This document shows positions 25,080-38,520 of a stretch of 64,000 nt of DNA, piece by piece (position 1 is the first letter of the stretch; each line of letters starts with the position of its first letter). Under the pieces are notes generated by a model, which was not told the origin of the DNA, did no database searches, and worked only from the letters and a program-made list of their open reading frames with translations. Position numbers and translations under genes: made by a program. Source of the stretch: Linyphia triangularis (lineage: Eukaryota; Arthropoda; Arachnida; Araneae; Linyphiidae); contig OZ021723.1 in assembly GCA_963978545.1 (NCBI GenBank), positions 48,190,569 to 48,254,568 on the forward strand, given 5' to 3'.

Positions 25080-26560
25080 ATTTGTGCAATATTTATGTTT
25101 GCTTATTCTCTGCATTATGTTGACTAAGTGGTTCGAGGAGGTGTAGGAGTAAAACTTCTCCTTGTCCCCTCTTTCAAATGAGAATTTGCATTTCTGCATC
25201 ACAGTATCTCTGCCGCCCTACCTTGATTGCCACCAAGAAAGAAAAAGAAATTTGTACAGTATTTATTTATACCTACTCTTTTGATGATATTAAGTTAGAT
25301 TTTGGTGTCGGTGTAGGAGGGGAATTTCTCGTTTCCTATTATTTCCAATGAGAAATTGCAGTTCTGCTCAACTTTCTTATCATCTTATTTTGATTTTAAT
25401 CAGGAAAGAAGAAGAAATGTGTGTATTATTTATTTACTCTTTACTTATTTTGAGTTGTTAAGTTTGGTCTTGGGGGAGGTGATGAGTACAATTTCCCATT
25501 GTCCACTGTCCCTCCTTTCCAATAAGAAATATTGCCTCTGCCTCACACTATCTATTTCATTCTATCTTTATTGTCATCAGGAAAGAAGCTGAAATTTTTG
25601 CCATATTTATTTATGCTAACTCTTCTTGTGGAGTTAAGTTAGGTCGTAGTGGAATTTCTCATTTCCTCCTCTTACTAACGATAGCCATCTTGATTGTCGT
25701 CAGGAAAGAACAAAATATGTATCTACACTTTTTCTCGTTGCATGATATTGAGTTAGCTCTTGATGGAAATGTATGAGTGGAATTTATAATTGCCAACTCT
25801 TTCACATGAGATAATGCTATTTTACCACACAGTTATTCTGGTGTCCTATCCTGATTGTCACCAGGAAAAAAAGAGCTGAAATTTATATAATATTTATTTA
25901 TGCTTATTTCTTAAATGATGTTGAGGTAGGTATTGGTGGAGGTATTGGAGTGGAAATTCTTATTGCCCTCCCTTGCCAATGATAAATTGCGCTCATTCTT
26001 TCCAGTATACCTGTCATCATTTTATCTTAATACATACCTGATAAAAACCAAATCTCTCTCTCTATATCCAGTATCTCTGATATTTGATCTTGTTTTTTAC
26101 TTGTAACATAAAGAAAAGTTATGTAAATATTCAATAAGAAAAAAGTAGTTTTGTTCAATATGCATTTATGCTTTTTCTTTGTGTGATATTAAGTTAGTCC
26201 ATGATGGTGGTGTCGGAGTGTAATTTCACATTGATCCTCTTTCAATTACAAATACCATTTCTACTTTTCAGTGTCTGATATTTTACCTAAATTTTTTCCA
26301 GAAAAAAAGAAAAATTATATAAATGTATAATCAGAAGAAAAAGAAGTGTTTTTGTACAATATATTATTTATGCTTTATCCTTCTATGATGTTAAGTCAGT
26401 TTTTGGAGGTAGTTTGGCATCGGACTTTCTCAAAGCTTCTGGTTTCCGATGTGAAATTGTATTTCTTCCTTAAAAAATATACAGTTTTCTATCTTTATTT
26501 TGTTGAGAAAGAAGCAGAAGTATATGAAATTTGTTCCCAGGAAAAAGTAAATTTATATAA
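25080..26560. repeat. Diverged tandem array, roughly 170-bp unit, about eight copies
   Basis: A consensus block recurs in order: TATTTATGCTTA, TGATRTTAAGTTAG, TTGGTGGAGGTGTAGGAGTG, GAATTTCTCATT, CCAATGAGAAATTGC, CATCAGGAAAGAA, GAAATTTGTA. The TAAGTTAG-like marker begins near 25120, 25291, 25459, 25635, 25749, 25922, 26190 and 26392, so steps are mostly 168-176, with one short (114) and two long (268, 202). No frame stays open through the units. This is an old non-coding satellite. Confidence 0.85.
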
Positions 26561-27194
26561 TTTTTTTTGTAAGATGTTGTGATGAGCCAATTTTGCATTA
26601 AACTATTTATTGCAATCTACTTTCCTGTTTTTCTTTCAAGTTTCGGAATTAAACTATTTCACGACAACTTGATTTGTAAAAACTATAAAAAGTCACGCAT
26701 AAATCTTTTAAAAATTCTATTATATATAGCTTTTATTTGGATCCCAACATCATCGTTAAGGGAAAAAAAAATCAAACTTAAGGCCACATGCCAAATTACA
26801 TTTACATGATCACGTATTATTCAAGGTCACGCATTATTCAATTGCTCTTGTTTCGAACGGATGGACAGACTGATAGACAACGAAGAGATTCTATAGATCT
26901 TCTGTTTTTTGACCTAAGCTTATTGAAAACTCAATAAAAAAAATTATGCACTACTTATCTAATACGTAGACTTGCGTTTTAACTCATAAAAAATATACAA
27001 TGCATACAAATAAATATTTGAAGTAAAAAGTCTGAGTTTATTTAAGAATAACTCCTAAACACTCAAAGTTGTTGCCTCATTAAATCCTTTTTAGGCCTGT
27101 TACAGAAGGACTTTTTAGAACTTAGCTGAATAAAGATTTACTCTGGAATATCAGTTGTGTACCACCACCATCCGAATACGTGTAAACTATTCTT
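26561..27194. other. AT-rich spacer, nothing recognised
   Basis: No feature seen. Confidence 0.5.
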
Positions 27195-27406
27195 CAATTT
27201 ATAACAGGTTGGTTGGTTGGTTGTATTCAGATTATCTGTCGCCGTCAGCAACACGAGGGCTATAATGCGTCGAAACATTCGTCATTAAACAAGCCAACAT
27301 ACATTTACAAACACCCATGCCAACACGGGACTCGAACCCGCAACCTCGCGGTCTAGAAGCCAGCACGCTAACCACTATACCGTTTGGTCGGCCAATTTAT
27401 AACAGG
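27195..27406 (-). mobile_element. tRNA-derived SINE, copy 2, with perfect target-site duplication
   Basis: The 14-base duplication CAATTTATAACAGG lies at 27195-27208 and 27393-27406 without mismatch. The 184-base body on the minus strand starts GCCGACCAAACGGTATAGTG. The acceptor-like ends GCCGAC and GTTGGC can pair and the T-arm GCGGG/CCCGT is intact around GGTTCGAGTCC, but the anticodon arm does not pair. It is therefore a SINE head rather than a working tRNA gene. The tail is (CCAA)n. The perfect duplication indicates a young insertion. Confidence 0.95.
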
Positions 27407-27722
27407 AAGCTTTCATTTAAATCAGTGGGCCGGATTTCTGCGGCCCACCGGCACCACAGAAGAAGAAAAAAAAAAAAAAAATCAAATTTCGATGTATGAA
27501 CTTTTTTTTTTACCTAATTATAATTTATCCGAAATAATATGTTTTAACTATATGTAAAACAGAATTCTCCACTAACGTGCCCGAAGACACTATATGAAGT
27601 AGCTTTTAGCAGGGTGGTTTTAATCAAGAATAAATACAGGAATATCTTAACTGAATCTCATTTGGACAATTTATTAAAATTGACTGCGACAAATACTCCA
27701 AAAGACATCGACTCTATTGTAA
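27407..27722. other. Spacer, nothing recognised
   Basis: A short A-rich stretch (27463-27481), then AT-rich sequence with no gene. Confidence 0.5.
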
Positions 27723-28412
27723 TGTTACGAATTTCTGTATATTTGTAAATATTTCTTAGTATTAATTATGTAAAAAGGAAAATTTATGTACACTTCGCAT
27801 AAGGCAGTGCAAGAGTTCTTTACTTCACTTTCCTGCAATGTGTTTCTTAATGCTTGAAAACGAGTTTTAAGGAGATAATGTTGGAAAATGAGTTTTACGA
27901 GGAGAAGGCCATTTCACATTATGGTTAATGGCAATCTCGCCTAGTTGGCGATAGTTTTGAAGACTAATTATGGTCCCCAAACTTGGCGAGAAATCGTCAA
28001 ATGTCACCAAACTTGGTGACCATTTGGCGGCATTTTCGGTCCCATGTACATGTATAAGGCTTTTCGACTACGATCTGGAAAATCCTCCAAATTTCTATCT
28101 CTAGAAGATTCACAAACGATTGACTTTCCTATATAAGGCCGGCCGTAAGTTGAGTTATCTAGTTAGTTGCCTCTCAGCGAGCATTCAGAATAGTGAACTA
28201 TATTGCATTGTCTTGTTCGACGATTTTAGCAGTTGTGTATCTAGTTTTTAACTGCTGTTTGAGCTCCATTAATGTGTAAAGAGATGTATTGAGTCTATTA
28301 GAACGGAAAGTTCTGGAGTTGTAAAGGTATCTGCGAAGAGTTATATCGAAATAAATTTCTTCAAGTTTTGATCTGCTTTGGCTTCAAATCTTTCGAACCC
28401 ATCCAAGCAACA
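27723..28412 (+). mobile_element. Solo LTR, Ty3/Gypsy-type
   Basis: The segment begins TGTTACGAATTTCTGTATAT, the opening shared by many arthropod Gypsy LTRs, and ends CATCCAAGCAACA. Inside are a TATA box (TATATAA, 28130-28136) and a polyadenylation signal AATAAA (28350-28355) in the right order, so a U3-R-U5 layout is plausible. No internal retroviral-type coding region or second LTR follows, hence solo. I could not see an exact 4-5 base target duplication. Confidence 0.75.
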
Positions 28413-28498
28413 ATATAAAAAACTGAACGATTTCGTCCACCAACGTCTCACAATTAATATTGATTAAAACCGAGTAATCTGGAAGTACAGTTTATATG

Positions 28499-30668
28499 CA
28501 GTCAATCAGGGTAACATTGAACCACATTTTCAGTATTTTCTTCTTCCCACTTATGTTTTTATAGTATTTTCAGACTTAATGGCATAAAATGGAAGAATAA
28601 CCCGAAATTATATTTTAATTTACATAAATTAGTAAATGTTGATGATGAAAGCACCAAATAATAGAAAAATAACCCGGTGCAAAGTTACCCTGGCATTTAG
28701 GGTAACTTTGATCCACTATCAGAAGTTTCATATAAAATATCTTTTTTTTATTCAATCTAGGACTATTCAATATTTGAACTAGTAAAATTAAGTTTCTAAG
28801 TATCTGAAACATCATCAACTTCAGTTTTCAACACCTTAAAGTTTGTATATTTTAAATAACACCAAAAAGAATATATTAGGCAGGAACAGTGGATGATGAA
28901 TCACATGAATATATTGCAAAAAAACCTATTTATTGTTCAGTTTAAACATATAAATTTAGTGAAAAAACAATCTTCAGTTCATTCACTTAATTATAAACTC
29001 ATTTTATCAATTAAAAATTGAAAAGGTAAATAGAAAATAATAAAACTGATAGGCCGCCCTTATGCTACTAGTTAAGTACTATGGTGTTTGCAAGTCACAA
29101 TGTGGCACAAATGCAAATATTCTATTCTTAATTTTAGAAATAGTATGACAATATAAAAACAAAGTTCAAACTTCATAAAATTTCACTTTGGCATTCTACA
29201 GATTGATAGTTTTGCATCAAAGAAAGAATTATTGATCTGGAAAACATCTCGTCTTCTAGCTGGAATAATAATTTCTGGAGATAATTTTTTTAAACACGCC
29301 TAATTTTTCATACCACAGATCACCATTGATATTGGGCCATTTCAAATATGCACGAGATTTCTTCATGAACCACCAAATATCACTTTGTCTTTTAAGTTAA
29401 TTTGGTCTGGGTATATTTCTCCATCGTATTGAATAATTACGTGGTCGTAAACTTTGCATATGCCGTAACCAAAATCTAAAACACTTGCATGCTCTGTGTA
29501 TAAAATTCCTGCCTCATTGATGTGTTTAACAGCCACCACTTAAACAATCTCTGATTTTTCAGTAACATTCTCAACAACAATTTCAGCAGTATAAACCTCT
29601 ATTATGTCCTCACTGTCCAACTTTCATCTTCTCCGAAAAATGATTGTGTTGTTCATGCACTGTCATCTGCATCATCTAGTTCAGGTTGGTTGGTTTATAC
29701 GCTCAACGACCTACAGCTTAACGTTGATTCCGAATTACAACGAACTTCCATGATTAACCCGGGATTCGAACCCGGCACCTTTGGCATGCGAGGCCTGAGC
29801 TTTAGCCACACAGTCGTCAAGTGGATCATCTGGTTTAGGACTTATACTCTTGCTGTCTTACTGGAGTTCATATGGTAGAGGACTTTGGACAACCCCCTTA
29901 TCTCCTCGCTATACGTATTCCTTTACAATTTATTTTTTGTGCATAGAAATGTTTCACTTCCTCAACTGAAACGCTTTTTACAGCCATCACAGGTAGGCAA
30001 TTTTTTTTTTAATTCTGTGAATGACTGTTAGATCATTATTTCAAATATTTTTAGGAACTTCTTGAATTCACTCTCAATATTTTCATTTTATCGGCTTTCG
30101 AATACAAAGGAAGATTCCATAAATTGAATTGCATTTGTATGTATATAAATGTATTTAAAAGCAAAACCAAAAATAAATTGGAATAAAATATGAATTATAT
30201 GAGCAGTGTATACATTACACACTGTCATCAACCTAACTTTGAACCGGCTCAAAGTTACACTGAATATGTGGTAAAATGATAGTGCCTTAGTTTTTTTGCT
30301 TTTTACCAAATGTTAGTAAATAAATGACCATCAGCTACTAACAATTTCACTATTTTCACAAAATTATATAACTGATAAAGTGGTAAGTTGATGCTTACTT
30401 GCATAAATTAGTTGATTTACATCAACTTCAAATAAGCATTAAAATGGAACTTGCAAACAGTACTTCAGAAAAACAACTGAATGGCCAAATTAATTATGTA
30501 CTATTTTGCCAATTCATTTTCTAAACTATAGAGCAAAAATCTAATTTCCCAATCTTGCCAGCATTTTGCAGTAGTGGATCATTAGCAGCTCTTTAAAACC
30601 AAAAATACTGAGAACTAGGAGGTTGCGAAAAGTTATAACCTATGGCTCAAAGTTACCCTGAATGACTG
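28499..30668. mobile_element. TIR-bounded DNA transposon relic, 2.2 kb
   Basis: The left end CAGTCAATCAGGGTAACATT (28499) and the complemented right end CAGTCATTCAGGGTAACTTT (ending 30668) match over 25 bases with three differences. TA follows the right end and TG precedes the left, so a TA target with one mutation is likely. The GGGTAACTTTGA motif recurs inside (near 28683-28720 and 30240), as in subterminal binding sites. Minus-strand traces near 29340-29620, such as VYDHVIIQYDGEIYPDQI, look like a decayed coding region that I cannot name. A SINE is inserted at 29685-29824. Confidence 0.65.
29671..29838 (-). mobile_element. tRNA-derived SINE of a second family, nested in the TIR relic
   Basis: On the minus strand the body (29685-29824) contains an A box (TGGCTAAAGCTCAGG, 29794-29808) and a B box GGTTCGAATCC with a perfectly paired T-arm CCGGG/CCCGG. 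It ends in CCAACC repeats. The flanks ATCATCTAGTTCAG (29671-29684) and ATCATCTGGTTTAG (29825-29838) form a 14-base duplication with two mismatches. Its head differs from the SINEs at 17.5 and 27.2 kb. Confidence 0.85.
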
Positions 30669-30778
30669 TACTTTTATCTAAGTCATGTTGAAACAATGGA
30701 TTCACTTCACTTTTAGTCTTCGATTTACTAATAATGAAAACTATTTTTTTTTTAATTACTTGAAAGAAGAAGAAGGAA

Positions 30779-30810
<32 letters not shown>

Positions 30811-33800
30811 AAAAAAAAACTATATTAATTGTAATTTTATTAAGATAAAAAAAATTTATTATTTTCCCCATTTTTCTGAAGGGCTATATATTGTTATATC
30901 GATAATAATTAAAGATAAATATTTTAGTGTATTCTCCCCGCAAAAAGCTCCAACATAAGTCATATGGCCTCTAAAAGTAAGTAGCGAACGCTGATTTAAA
31001 TAATCCAATAAAGTGTTGATGTAAAATATATATCTTTTAATCTTGGAAACGTTTGGTCATTAAGTTCCATTCTGTATTAGCACTTATAGTATTAATAACA
31101 TAAACATAAATATCAAGTTACGAATACTGCAATAAAAATTATCTATCATTGAATACTTTTAATAAGTTTGCTTTTACTCAGGATCGACAATTTGCAACAA
31201 ATTGGTTTTATCACCGATTTTCAATTACAATCTCTAAGAAACAAATTTCTATAATCCCTTGATAATCAAGCTAAATGAGAATGTTTAATTAATTTTTAGT
31301 AAATATTGTATTTGTCTGTGTGTTATGAATCGGAATGTAAAAAATGAATGTTGCATCTAGTGAATGAACGAAATTCAATTTTTAATATGAATCTATAATT
31401 TATTTACCTTTGGTCCAGGTATTTGTGGTTTTTTATCTTCTAGAGTCGTATCATTTGGACTGATTACCCTAAATGTTTTCAAAGTCCTCTTAATTTTCAG
31501 TATTATCATTTTCAATTTTATGTAAATGTTCGCTTGTTTGCTTGTGAAGACAAGCTTAGACAACTAACTTTTTGTATAAAACAAAAATTATAATTTGCAA
31601 CAATACATGCATATTAATTTTATTCAAATGCATTTGTTGTAGTAAAATTCTTGTATATTGTATTCGAAAATTACCAACAACGCAAATTTCCCAGTTGTGA
31701 AAAACCAGATAAAATAATTCTTTAGCCTTCCATTGTTATTTTAAAATTGCATTATTTGAAATGTAGTATTCTATTATATTATTAGGATTTCTATTGTTAT
31801 ACGTTAATCCATTGAGAAGTGCTGGATATTTTCATAATTTAAATAAAAAAAAATAAAAAAAAAATAAAAAAGAAGAAGAAAGGAAAAAAAACACTACTTG
31901 AAATTAATTGCAAATTTTCAGTAACAACAATAAATATTAGAAAAAGAAAACCTCAATTTATGAAAAAACTAGAAGTGCGGAACATCTCTGCATTTAAATT
32001 GGCCATAGATTGGTGTAATTTACCGTTTTCGTTTCCATACATTAATTAATTTTGAAATTACCAGTTTAGCGATAATTTTGGCGATATTTATTACATTCGT
32101 AATAAAACAACTCAAATATGGCATAATTGGAGATATGCTTTGATAAGTATTACACTATGCTTTCTTCTTACATTTTACTAGTTTTCTTTAGGGGGAAGGG
32201 TTTGGTACTCCTTGTAAGTGAAACAGACGAGTAACAGGCGCTTATAGGAGATGCTCAAAGGAAGAGAACTCTGTATTAAAGACACTCGTTCTTCATCATG
32301 TTACGCCTTTGTCGCATTTTTACGGACATTTCCGAGTTAGGTTTTTTTTAAGCACCTTAAAAGGCGAAACCACAGCGATTTTGATAAATATTAAAGCCGT
32401 TTTTTATCAATTGCTGAATAATTTTTTTTTAATTAAAGTTACCTTATGCGCATGCGCAATTTTGACGAAAACCTTACAGACAGGTTCCATGGCCTCCATT
32501 AACCCGTATACAAAATTTCTCGGGTTACTTTGTTGGAGTTTTTTGTGTATTCTCTCATTCAAGACACACATGAGGTGCATTTTTTTTAATGGAAAAAGAC
32601 CTCGCGGAAGTGCTTCTTCTTGGCACTTTGACTAATCTCAGTGGTCCAAATTTTGAATTAACCATTTCAATAAGAAGTACATACCGTGCCAGAAAATATT
32701 CTTTGCAATCAATCTCGTTAGTGTGTGGTTTTTATACTTAAATTTCTACAAGGCTTTTAATTTGATTTGTATTAATTATTTTGGGTTGTAATTTTTAACT
32801 TTAGATGAAGGAGAGGGAATAGAGGGGAATTTTTTTTGTATTAGTTTCTCAAAGCAAATTACATAGTGATAAAACAATCAAACCACAGAGCATAATGTTT
32901 ATAATTTTAAATAGATCCAATACTTTACTTATGAAAACTTAGTTACTTAATACTTTATTTATGAGAAACAAAATCACTCAAGCATTTTGAACAAAAGTAA
33001 GATAACACCTGAAGGGCTACGGCAAAGAATGACCAGAGTCCTTTTATCTTAATTCTCTAGAAAAGCTGGTTTAAAGTCTCAGGACTTGCATCAGGGTTGA
33101 GGCAAATGGTTTCTCAAAATCTCACGTACCATGATATTTATTTGCCAAAAGATTCTGCTTGGTTAAACTATCTGCTATAACCTTGCGGATGGCGGAAATA
33201 CCTCGATTTCTAAAATTGGACTATGATCGTTCTTTGCTTTGCCTCTTCATATTATAATCGTCAGTTATAACCAATTTTCGCAAATTAATATTCTTGTTGA
33301 AACAGTTGCATGTGAAAATTGCTTGCAGTTCAAATATTTTTCTTTGCGCAATAGTATTTTACTTTTAACTTTTGATGTAAATTTTTCAGAAATTTGCATT
33401 TGCTATTATTTTGATAGCTATTTCTGCTCGATTCAATGCCTGCTTATTACTTCAAATAACACTCGCAACTTTGAACTAGTTTGGTTTGACAAGTTTGACA
33501 TTTGGGGCAGCATTCCACTATCTACCTACATCCAAAACACGCAAAATTCAGAATTTATATCTATTCTCCTCCATCACAATTCATACAGTATTTCAATATT
33601 GGAAAACATTTTTACAGTAAGTGCTTGAAAGCTTTGGTGCTTCTTTGAATAATTCTTCAATTAAACATTAGTGCATCAGCTTTTCTGACTGTTATCATTC
33701 AATTAAAATTTGTGTATATAGCATTAGCAAACAACAATTAACAAACAATTTATGCGCTCTCTCTCAGGTTCTTTCCAACTTAATCCAGCAGTCAATAAAT

Positions 33801-34221
33801 TGTATAATTACCATATTTTAAAATCTAGGCTTCATTGAGGGTCAACTATGTGTTATCAAAAATAATGAACTGATATTCTAGATTATCTTATTTATGCAAT
33901 ATCTATTTTAATTGCGTTCATACTTATTTTTAAATATTTTCGATTGTGATATGTGTACTGTATAAATATTTTCCGAGAAATGTTTCATATCAATGATAAT
34001 ATATGAGTATATTTCAATCAAATCATTGCGATATCGTTAAATATTTCCAATATTATGTTGTTATATTATATAGAACAGATTTTTTCTCTAAATTTATGAC
34101 TTAGAATTGGATTTTTTTGGGGGGTAGGGGGGGGGGGTGGATTTTAGTGTTTCAAATTTAGGTCATAAGAAAAATGTGTGGTTTTATTTTCATTATTTAT
34201 TCCAAAACAATGTGCACTATG
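30669..34221. other. AT-rich spacer, nothing firmly recognised
   Basis: A long A tract with G interruptions lies at 30777-30820 and an A-rich tract at 31840-31890. A 129-codon frame (33239-33628, plus) has no recognisable domain or promoter and is not called. A poly-G run lies at 34120-34138. Confidence 0.4.
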
Positions 34222-34223
34222 TA

Positions 34224-35236
34224 CAGTACGCAAAAAAAAACAAAAAAAACATAACGAAAGATGGCAATATCTTGTATTCTAATTGATGAAATAAAAAAAG
34301 TCAAGTACCGTTGTAAATTGTGGAAGGTCTTTATTAATTGTATATAACTTTTTTTTTTACCATGAGGAATCATCTTCATAAAACTAAACCATATTTTAAA
34401 AAGTTCAATGGCAACCCCAGAATATTATACCATATTTGATTTAGAATCCAAAAAAAAAAACCCGTCTAAATACCAAATTTCATAAATTTCCTATAAGTGG
34501 TTAGTAATTTAAGCAATGTCAAAAAAATAAAAAAATATTGTTAAAAAGAACATTGGAATTTTTGGCCATAAATTCTTATATAGTTAATATATTTTATCAA
34601 TTTTTATTTCAAAAGAAAGTTTGTTTAAGGCCAAACATGAATAATATGCAATTTTTGTATTAAACAGTTTTTTAATAATTAATTATTAATCAATAAAACA
34701 AGTTTTAATTTTTTTTTAAATAGAAATGTATTTTTTTTTTTTTTTTTTGCTTCCATTAGAATTATTATGATCGTAAACCCCCAGAATATTTTTTCATTCC
34801 ATTTTGACTTTTGATTCTCGATATTTTAGCAAAAATGTAAAAAAGCTCATTTAAGGGACCGCGTAATAGATTACGTCTTGAAGCTTGCAAAACGTTCGAT
34901 CCTTCCTTGCGATATAGAAATTTGCCCTCGTCCAAAACGTTTTTTCTCATAAGTAACGCGTTTCTCAACATAATGAACTGAAATTTGGTAAATAGGTATT
35001 ATTCTAAATCGAGGTATTATTCTAAATCGAATGAAAACATAAAAAAATAGGGGTTCGTATTGAAAATTTTAAAGATAGAGTTAAATTTTCTTAGTATACA
35101 GCCCCCTAATAAAACATTTTTGCATCAGATATATAGAAAATCGTAAACAAAACATTTTGGTGCAAACCTCAAGATTTTACGATAATTAGAACCGAAGATA
35201 TAGCCATTGTTCGGATTTTTTTTTTTTTGCGTACTT
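34224..35236 (+). mobile_element. TA-flanked MITE with CAGTACGC ends, copy 1
   Basis: TA (34222-34223) precedes CAGTACGCAAAAAAAAAC. The other end, complemented, reads AAGTACGCAAAAAAAAA and continues ATCCGAACAATGGCTATATC, followed by TA at 35237-35238. The TA duplication and short A-rich inverted ends fit the Tc1/mariner superfamily. The interior has no transposase frame. A homologous copy in the opposite orientation lies at about 54717-55641. Confidence 0.75.
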
Positions 35237-35584
35237 TACAAGTACTTATGTATGTTTTAGTTATAAATTCAAAAACTATTAATAGTAAAGGGTTTGATAA
35301 AATTCATATGATTAGTATAATTAAATATATTTATTTCGCACAAATGCAAAGTTATTTGGATTTGTGCAGAATTTGAATTTTTTCATCCAGTGATTCAAAA
35401 AGAAATTGTTTAAACGTACAATTATTTTACTACCCAGGTTGTACTTACGTTTAAATTTTCCATTGGTTTAATTAAAAATTACGACCTCATTGAATTGAAA
35501 ATAGTTGACCCCTTAATGGAATAAATGAATTTATGATATTTTTTTTGTATGCAAGATGGCGCCACTATAAAATATTTCCAATAT
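35237..35584. other. Spacer between elements
   Basis: AT-rich, with GCAAGATGGCGCCACT near 35550 that may belong to the following element's outer end. Confidence 0.4.
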
Positions 35585-36140
35585 TGAGTGGAGTGAACAT
35601 TTTTTTTTTCGAAATCGCTATTCTAATAGTGCGGAAAGAGTTCTCTTTGAGTTCAATAAAGATGGTGTAAAATGTTTTTTTTTTTATTTTTTATTTTTAT
35701 TGGATATTATCATCTGCCCCCCCCCCCCCGCATCACACATGTATTTTGGAAAATGGGTAAAAATTGACAATTTTTACTCGCTACAGGAAATATGTATATT
35801 TGTCGATATTGCTTCTCTTATAGTACGGAGGAGGTGCCCACGGGGTATAGTAAGAAAGGTGTAAAATATTTTTTCGATCGAATAATATCTTTTATTCCCG
35901 CATCGCAATTGAAATTTTGCAATTTTTGAAGAAAAGTGCACTATCTTATGTGTCATTGAAATAAACCAAATATGAGAAATAGATGGGTTCAAATACTGTT
36001 TATTTCAGCATAATATTTTACAATTGATTTAAACTATCTGAAAATTATTTAGTAATTGCTGAGTTACAATAATTCATAAAATATTTGTTAAGATTATTGT
36101 ATCTATAGAATGTAATGACATGTCAATACCAAAATTTTAC

Positions 36141-38200
36141 TTATACTTTATCAGGAAGAAGAGGCTTGAAATCAGCCTTATGGTCGTATTCAGATATTAT
36201 TAATTGGGAAACTAATGTAGATTTAATGAACCCGTCTCTACCTGCAAACCCATAAAACTTAGCGGATGCTTCAACTGCCTGTGTGTGACATGGAAAATGA
36301 ACCCATGCTGGATTTTTTTTTATCACACACAATGGAACTAAATACGGTAGTGGATATCAAGAAAGATTGGTGGAGAAGTAATATTAATTGATTACCGGTC
36401 ACTCATTTGTATATAGTCAGCAACTTCAAAATTCAGTTTTGCTGAAAGAAATACTCGTACAGATTTTACATTGGATGATGACTCTTTAGATTTAATTATA
36501 CGTACATAAAGTTTTGTAGTTTGGGGTCTTTCAACCTTCAACATATACGCCACAGCAAGATATTCTCAGGATGAACAAAGAACGAAAATTGACAAATTAT
36601 TGCATCAGCGACGTCCTTGAGGTCTTGATATAAATATATGGAAATAAAAATAGTATTCCACACATGTTTAGCTCCATCTTTCAGCGAGTGTTTAGAGGTT
36701 ATATTAAACCAGTTTGGAGTGTAAATTTTCATTATAAACTCAGTAATTTGTTTCAACTTCAAAGAAGGATCTGGAGAACTTACATAGTCTTAGAACAGTG
36801 TTAGCTGTTGTCAACCAGCGTAAATGTGATAATGGACCATGAACGCTTCTTCAATCATACCACTTGAAAGCTTGAAATATTTCTAGTATATCTAGTAATT
36901 TCTATGTATCTCTGTAAGTACATTTGATCCTTTCTCAAGTCACGTATATCACTTGTTGGTAACTCGCCGTCAATAATTTCGAAAGTTGTTACTGGCAAAA
37001 TTTCACATGTAAGGAGCACCTTTCCAATATTATTAGAATACGATTTTATGCCATTTGTTGGCCCATCCAACGTTTCAAACAGTTGCTTCAAAGTTAGTTC
37101 ATTAAAATGCTAGAGAATCCACTGCAGAAGTTTACCAAGTTCCAATTCCAAACACCGACATACATCGGATTTCCATCCCCTATTAAGAGATGTGTCGTCA
37201 CAGCCAATTGCCAGAAGCTGAGAAAGATCTCTTGTGATCCCTTAAAAATATCCGATAATTGTCGCGATAATCTGTTTAACGGGGCCAAATGATGGGCCCA
37301 AATTAGTAGTGTAAGGTAAACCTGATTCTTCAATAAGAGACAAATGTTCCTTTTTTACTTTTCTCGTATATCTTTTAGTATCTACTATCTTTATGATAAT
37401 CGAAATACAGCTCCTTCTATACACTATATTAATGTCTGAGATTCTCTTAAAGTTTGAAATTCTTTATAACTTTAGCTTTTTCCCTTCGCAACTTGTTTCT
37501 GTCAACCACCAAATTTGTGTTGTTGCTTTAGGATACCGAAATCGTGAAGAACGCTCAAAGTAATTGCAGTCATAGCCCGGTCCTAGACTCCAAACCTGTC
37601 ACCAACCACAGCAATTGAAAGGAAGCCAAGCCGCATTTGTGAGGATTTAGATACAAGCGGAGTTAATTGTTTATATTTAGGATCATCGATGTCGCATGTC
37701 GATGGTTTATAAATGCCCAGATTCAAATCTATTTCAGATGTATCTGAAGAACAATTCTTTATAATCTACATACCCTGCGTTAGGCATTGCTTGTTTATAA
37801 TTCAATTATAAATTGTGAGTCTGTCCATCAACATTATCAGCAATATTCTGAAGTCGTTTTGTTTCATTGATGTCAAGCGAGGCGATGTAAAGAAGTCTCT
37901 TTGTCAATTGATTTGTCATGAAATAATCTTCATTTCGAGGTAATTTTTTAGTACATCCACATGTGTAATCTTTTAAAGTAATACGTTGTAGACCATAATG
38001 TCAAATAATTTTGTGCATGCTTCTTGTCTAAATGATTTGATCTTTACTTCTAAAGTCTTAATGTCATGATCTCTTTTGTAAGAGACCTTAATATTAGTAT
38101 ATTTTTCATTGTTGGTATGGATCATTTTCAGTATTCTAGAATGAGTCACAATAGGAATAGCAGTGCTTGCTTTTGCCCGTACAGACTTAATTTTAGTTGT
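36141..38200 (-). pseudogene. Relic of an unnamed arthropod repeat gene family (FPCHTQAVE type)
   Basis: Successive minus-strand fragments, broken by many stops and frame changes, follow the order of a protein family that I recall as recurrent and unnamed in spider and hemipteran genomes. From the N-terminal side: KASTAIPIVTHSRILKMIH and FRQEACTKLFDI (37990-38200), then DRFGV.DRAMTAI (about 37600), LRKDQMYLQRYIEI (about 36920), FIMKIYTPNWFNI with HPENILL (36538-36762), and VHFPCHTQAVEASAKFYGF with GRDGFI (36141-36332). The frame ends near 36141. No catalytic motif is identifiable and I assign no function. Its position between long inverted ends suggests it was carried by a mobile element. Confidence 0.6.
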
Positions 38201-38331
38201 AAAGCGCGAGCAGCTTTCATGTGGGCGACTCTCGATAGCGTGACCTTTGGTTCTCGAGGCAGGTACTTTACCGTGGTGCAAACGAGTACTCCAGTGCACA
38301 GAAACTTTATCTGTTATTTGAAGTCGCCACA
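38181..38331 (-). repeat. Direct repeat, copy 1 (about 150 bp)
   Basis: Shares GACCTTTGGTTCTCGAGGCA, AGTGCACAGAA and CTTTATCTGTTATTTGAAGTC with 38521-38690 in the same orientation, offset by 355-358 bases. The two copies flank a 190-base stretch with an 11-base or longer G run (38398-38409). Confidence 0.85.
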
Positions 38332-38520
38332 CAGCCTCCTTCCAGCGACGAAGGAGCGATACTGTTGTTTTGATCGGAGTTGGAGTGGTTTTTTTTGGGG
38401 GGGGGGGGGAGAGAGGATTGTTGCATCTTGGTGCCCGCTTGTTGCGAATGTTTCACGCGAGTTGCGTTTCTCATCGCTTGTTGGAATGAAGTTTCTCCTT
38501 TCAGAAGGGGCCAATAGGTA

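Noticed and set aside
33239..33628. 129-codon plus-strand frame
   Set aside because: No recognisable domain, hydrophobic AT-driven composition and no promoter or splice context. Probably chance.
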